Shown in pieces: positions 6,841 to 8,481 of a stretch of DNA of 8,481 nt. The number at the start of each line of letters is the position of its first letter. The first letter of the stretch is position 1. Both the position numbers and the translations under genes were made by a program. Origin of the DNA: Pseudanabaena sp. CAN_BIN31 (lineage in GTDB: Bacteria; Cyanobacteriota; Cyanobacteriia; Pseudanabaenales; Pseudanabaenaceae); the NCBI GenBank assembly GCA_026785865.1, contig JAJAZG010000052.1, positions 1 to 8,481 on the forward strand, read 5' to 3'. Under the pieces are notes generated by a model that was not told the origin of the DNA, searched no databases, and was given only the letters and a program-made list of their open reading frames with translations.

Positions 6841-7240
6841 TCATCCAGTTTAGATATTTTAGATTTTTCATTATTCGGAAATGTTTAATATTGGCGGTGA
6901 CAAGATTTAGATCGTGCTGTAGGGCTGTAGCTCCAATGAAAATATCAGTAGGTGGCACAAGCAAGCCACGCTGTCTAAGGTCGCAATAAATATTACTTGA
7001 AATGCTTGCAGTGTCTTGATCAAAGGCAAGAATCTCACTTTCAGATGCAAGTTCTTTAAAAATGGTCAGAATTTTTTTGCTGTCTCGATGTTTCAGACCA
7101 CTGACAATTTCATAGTAGGTGAGTATTGAGAATGTTATTTGCTCGAAAGATTCTTGATATTTTTCTAGTTCTGTAATTACGGATGGTTCACCTCGTAAGA
7201 AGTAGGAAATAATGTTGGAATCTAATAAAACTTTTTGCAT
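6827..7240 (-). CDS. vapC: PIN-domain ribonuclease toxin (VapC-like)
   Basis: This 137-residue PIN-domain protein is the toxin of a type II toxin-antitoxin pair. The acidic residues that bind Mg2+ are present: D7 in LLDSNIISYFL, E44 in YYEIVSGL, and D99 in PPTDIFIGATA. LVTANIKHF (113-121) supplies the usual final polar position (N117). Known VapC toxins cut tRNA or other structured RNA; the target here is unknown. Its ATG shares one base with the TAA of the small gene upstream (TAATG on the - strand), which implies translational coupling and co-production with the antitoxin. The length is normal and the active site looks intact. The gene lies between two copies of a methyltransferase 3' end, and its own 3' end runs into one of them. 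Confidence 0.88.
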   Translation of the reverse strand: MQKVLLDSNIISYFLRGEPSVITELEKYQESFEQITFSILTYYEIVSGLKHRDSKKILTIFKELASESEILAFDQDTASISSNIYCDLRQRGLLVPPTDIFIGATALQHDLNLVTANIKHFRIMKNLKYLNWMTSSY

Positions 7241-7461
7241 TATGGTAAGGAGCGATGTAAATCTAGTTCGCGATTGACTTCGATATCTTTTTCAACTTGT
7301 TGTAATATTTGACTCTCTGTTTTCGCTGATCCTGCGAAACGCATAAAACTACGTTTAGATTTAGGGACTTTTTTGACTTGTTGCCAAAGGTTCATTAGTT
7401 GAATTAAAGATTCTTCAGAGGCTTGGCTAATCTCTTCAATCATTTTTTCTTTGGTTGTCAT
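7240..7461 (-). CDS. Small antitoxin partner of the PIN toxin
   Basis: This 73-residue charged protein has a predicted helical N-terminal half (about residues 3-30, EKMIEEISQASEESLIQLMNLW in outline). A basic linker KKVPKSKR follows, and then a C-terminal segment from FMRFAGSAKT to the Glu-rich VEKDIEVNRELD. That layout, a folded N-terminus followed by a tail able to wrap the toxin, and its position directly before the PIN gene mark it as the antitoxin. I see no clear AbrB or ribbon-helix-helix motif, and the fold resembles short cyanobacterial DUF2281-type proteins, so DNA binding is uncertain. A strong GGAGG (7468-7472 on the complement) lies 6 bases before the ATG. Its TAA overlaps the toxin ATG by one base. 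Confidence 0.75.
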   Translation of the reverse strand: MTTKEKMIEEISQASEESLIQLMNLWQQVKKVPKSKRSFMRFAGSAKTESQILQQVEKDIEVNRELDLHRSLP

Positions 7462-7488
7462 TTCTTGCCTCCAGTCTTCTTAAATGTC

Positions 7489-7494
7489 ATTTAT
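7489..7494 (-). promoter_or_regulatory. Possible -10 element of the toxin-antitoxin operon
   Basis: On the - strand TATAAAT-like sequence ends about 28 bases before the antitoxin ATG, in the 80-bp gap between the methyltransferase stop and the antitoxin gene. No good -35 box is found at standard spacing. The strong GGAGG ribosome site between it and the ATG supports local transcription of the pair. No clear operator palindrome was seen. Confidence 0.25.
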
Positions 7495-7541
7495 AACAGT
7501 TTAACATGGGTGATTTTTATGACTAATCCCACGACCAAATA

Positions 7542-8247
7542 TTAATTTTTTGCGCCAATGATGGATAAGCCTTGTTTTTCTCGTTCTGCGAGTTGGAGAT
7601 TTAGCTCTAGGAGTTTGCTGAGCAGGTCGTCATTTTCGCTAAAGCCGTAGGCTTCCATTACGAGTTTGTCGAGTTTGGCATGGAGTTTATGGAGTTGGCT
7701 GGCGGGTTCGTGGAAGTATTCGTTATAGAGTTTGGTGATGCCCCATTGTTTGGTTTCCATTTGTTGACTGCGATATTGATGGAGTTCTTGCATGGTGACG
7801 CGGATCTGTTGGGGGAGGGCAAGGGGCTTAAGCCCCTTGTTTTTGGTGTTGGGGTTGAGTTGTGGGAATGGGAAGGTTTCAAAACAAGTATTGTGAGTGT
7901 AAGCAATTGTTAAACCTAACGTTGACTTTTGCGCGTTCATCCAAGTTCGATGCACTTTAGATGTAAGCACACCAAGCAGATAGAGATCATCGGAGGCAAC
8001 AACAACTGATTTATCTCCAGCAAGCCAATTCAAAGGGAAAGGAATAAAAATAGCCCATTTGGAAACTCTAGGAACAGCAAAATAAAGAGAGAGTGGCAAT
8101 CGCTTTTCGCACTCCTTCATTTGTGCGCTTATATCTCCACCATTTTTCTCTCATTACCAATTCGCGATTATTCTCACGTTCAGGCTTAACATAGATTTTT
8201 ATATGTTTTGGACTTTGGACAAGATTGAAGCTAAAAAAAGATAGGAA
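7542..8247 (-). pseudogene. 3' remnant of an MmeI-like (type IIL) restriction-modification enzyme, frameshifted
   Basis: Two overlapping - strand frames together encode the C-terminal part of an MmeI-like fused endonuclease-methyltransferase. The upstream frame (8247-8068) reads VKPERENNRE, MREKWWRYKR and VRKAIATLS, the conserved stretch before the target recognition domain. The downstream frame (8120-7542) continues with LYFAVPRVSKWAIF, SDDLYLLGVLTSKVHRTWM, YTHNTCFETFPFP (recognition domain) and the C-terminal helix LHKLHAKLDKLVMEAYGF. The switch falls at a (CT)4 run (8086-8093); one more CT would restore RKAIATLSLYFAVPR in one frame. The ATG at 8120 is thus probably not a real start. The nuclease and methyltransferase catalytic parts are missing: an in-frame TAA at 8248-8250 and a transposase gene lie where they should be. 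A small palindrome is carried in frame at 7820-7839. Confidence 0.82.
7820..7839. repeat. 20-bp perfect palindrome inside the methyltransferase remnant
   Basis: CAAGGGGCTT is followed directly by its reverse complement AAGCCCCTTG. On the - strand it encodes NKGLKPLA, within the linker between the recognition domain (ending FPFPQ) and the C-terminal helices (starting QQIRVTMQELHQYR). Short GGGGCTTAAGCCCC-type palindromes are, from general knowledge, dispersed repeats in cyanobacterial genomes. The local sequence reads like an in-frame insertion of such a repeat. Confidence 0.7.
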
Positions 8248-8481
8248 TTAAGCAAAAAGGGATAATGACAGTTTCAAGCGAAAACAGATTATCATCCCCC
8301 AATTCATTATGCCAATAATTGTCACAGAGTCAGAATTCCAAAAATTCCGTGGAGAGTTGTACAACCAATCCAAGAATTTAGCAGACAGCAGCATGGACTT
8401 GTTGGGTGCACTGTGTAGTAATCACAAGACAAGCAGTGTCGTGCAATTAAGTTTGAATCCGTTATTTCGACGAGGGTACAG
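8221..8481 (+). mobile_element. Left end of an insertion sequence (partial, junction approximate)
   Basis: The methyltransferase reading frame is lost on reaching this region, with an in-frame TAA at 8248-8250 on the - strand, and a transposase-like gene begins at 8309 on the + strand. The left junction must therefore lie between about 8185 and 8250. The terminal inverted repeat cannot be confirmed because the right end is outside the window. GATAAT (8261-8266) and ATTATC (8288-8293) form a weak inverted repeat upstream of the gene. Confidence 0.45.
8309..8481 (+). CDS. Transposase, N-terminal part (runs off the window)
   Basis: An open frame starts at ATG 8309 and stays open to the last base, giving 57 codons. 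It begins MPIIVTESEF and includes SSVVQLSLNPLFRRGY, a pattern I associate with the N-terminal region of DDE-type transposases of cyanobacterial insertion sequences. The catalytic DDE region would lie beyond the window, so neither the family nor the integrity can be judged. Orientation is opposite to the methyltransferase remnant that it apparently interrupts. There is no strong ribosome binding site, as is common for transposases. Confidence 0.55.
   Translation, partial: MPIIVTESEFQKFRGELYNQSKNLADSSMDLLGALCSNHKTSSVVQLSLNPLFRRGY

Noticed and set aside
7658..7913. Two overlapping open frames of 77-82 codons on opposite strands
   Set aside because: Both are shadows of the methyltransferase remnant, whose frame carries the conserved motifs.
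7542..8120. A stand-alone 192-residue gene starting at ATG 8120
   Set aside because: The conserved protein continues upstream in another frame to at least 8185, so the ATG is internal and the unit is the end of a frameshifted larger gene.
8068..8120. Programmed ribosomal frameshifting in the methyltransferase
   Set aside because: There is no slippery heptamer or downstream structure at the shift, and the gene is also truncated upstream, so decay is the simpler reading.
8259..8300. Possible stem-loop with GATAAT and ATTATC arms before the transposase gene
   Set aside because: Only six base pairs match and the outer G and C runs do not align in register, so it is not called as a separate feature or as a terminal inverted repeat.

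Overview
The window reads as cyanobacterial chromosome. The palindromic octamer GCGATCGC (HIP1, a cyanobacterial hallmark) recurs about a dozen times, for example at 112, 188, 1013, 1139, 2789, 3281, 4793 and 5462, and a full-length cyanophycin synthetase gene is present. Base composition, short GC-rich intergenic hairpins and gene style are compatible with a Pseudanabaena-like filamentous cyanobacterium, but the genus is an inference.

Layout. Bases 1-163 form an almost perfect 163-bp palindrome made of nested hairpins, including terminator-like stems at both ends. A nitrilase-superfamily amidase (263-1102) follows and ends in a 25-nt GC-rich palindrome that is nearly identical to the core of the first palindrome. 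Next come a two-part GNAT acetyltransferase (1293-2456) and a compact + strand cluster with 5-9 bp gaps: cyanophycin synthetase cphA (2567-5158), a PfkB-family sugar kinase (5168-6145) and a Uma2/DUF820 nuclease-fold protein (6152-6733). The usual cyanophycinase partner cphB is not next to cphA.

From about 6734 to the end the character changes to accessory DNA, mostly on the - strand. It holds a PIN-domain toxin with a small antitoxin partner (stop and start codons sharing one base), bracketed by two related copies of the 3' end of an MmeI-like restriction-modification methyltransferase gene. The copy at 6739-6840 is a short relic with a CAA-to-TAA nonsense change. The copy at 7542-8247 is a longer 3' fragment with a frameshift at a CT repeat and a small palindromic repeat carried in frame. 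Its upstream part is cut off by what looks like an insertion sequence, whose + strand transposase gene starts at 8309 and runs off the window.

Functionally, the first 6.7 kb is metabolic: amide hydrolysis, acetylation, nitrogen storage as cyanophycin and sugar phosphorylation. The last 1.7 kb looks like the graveyard of a restriction-modification locus in which the toxin-antitoxin pair is the only part still intact. No wholly new system is demonstrated. The most unusual structures are the giant palindrome and the toxin-antitoxin pair bracketed by duplicated methyltransferase tails.
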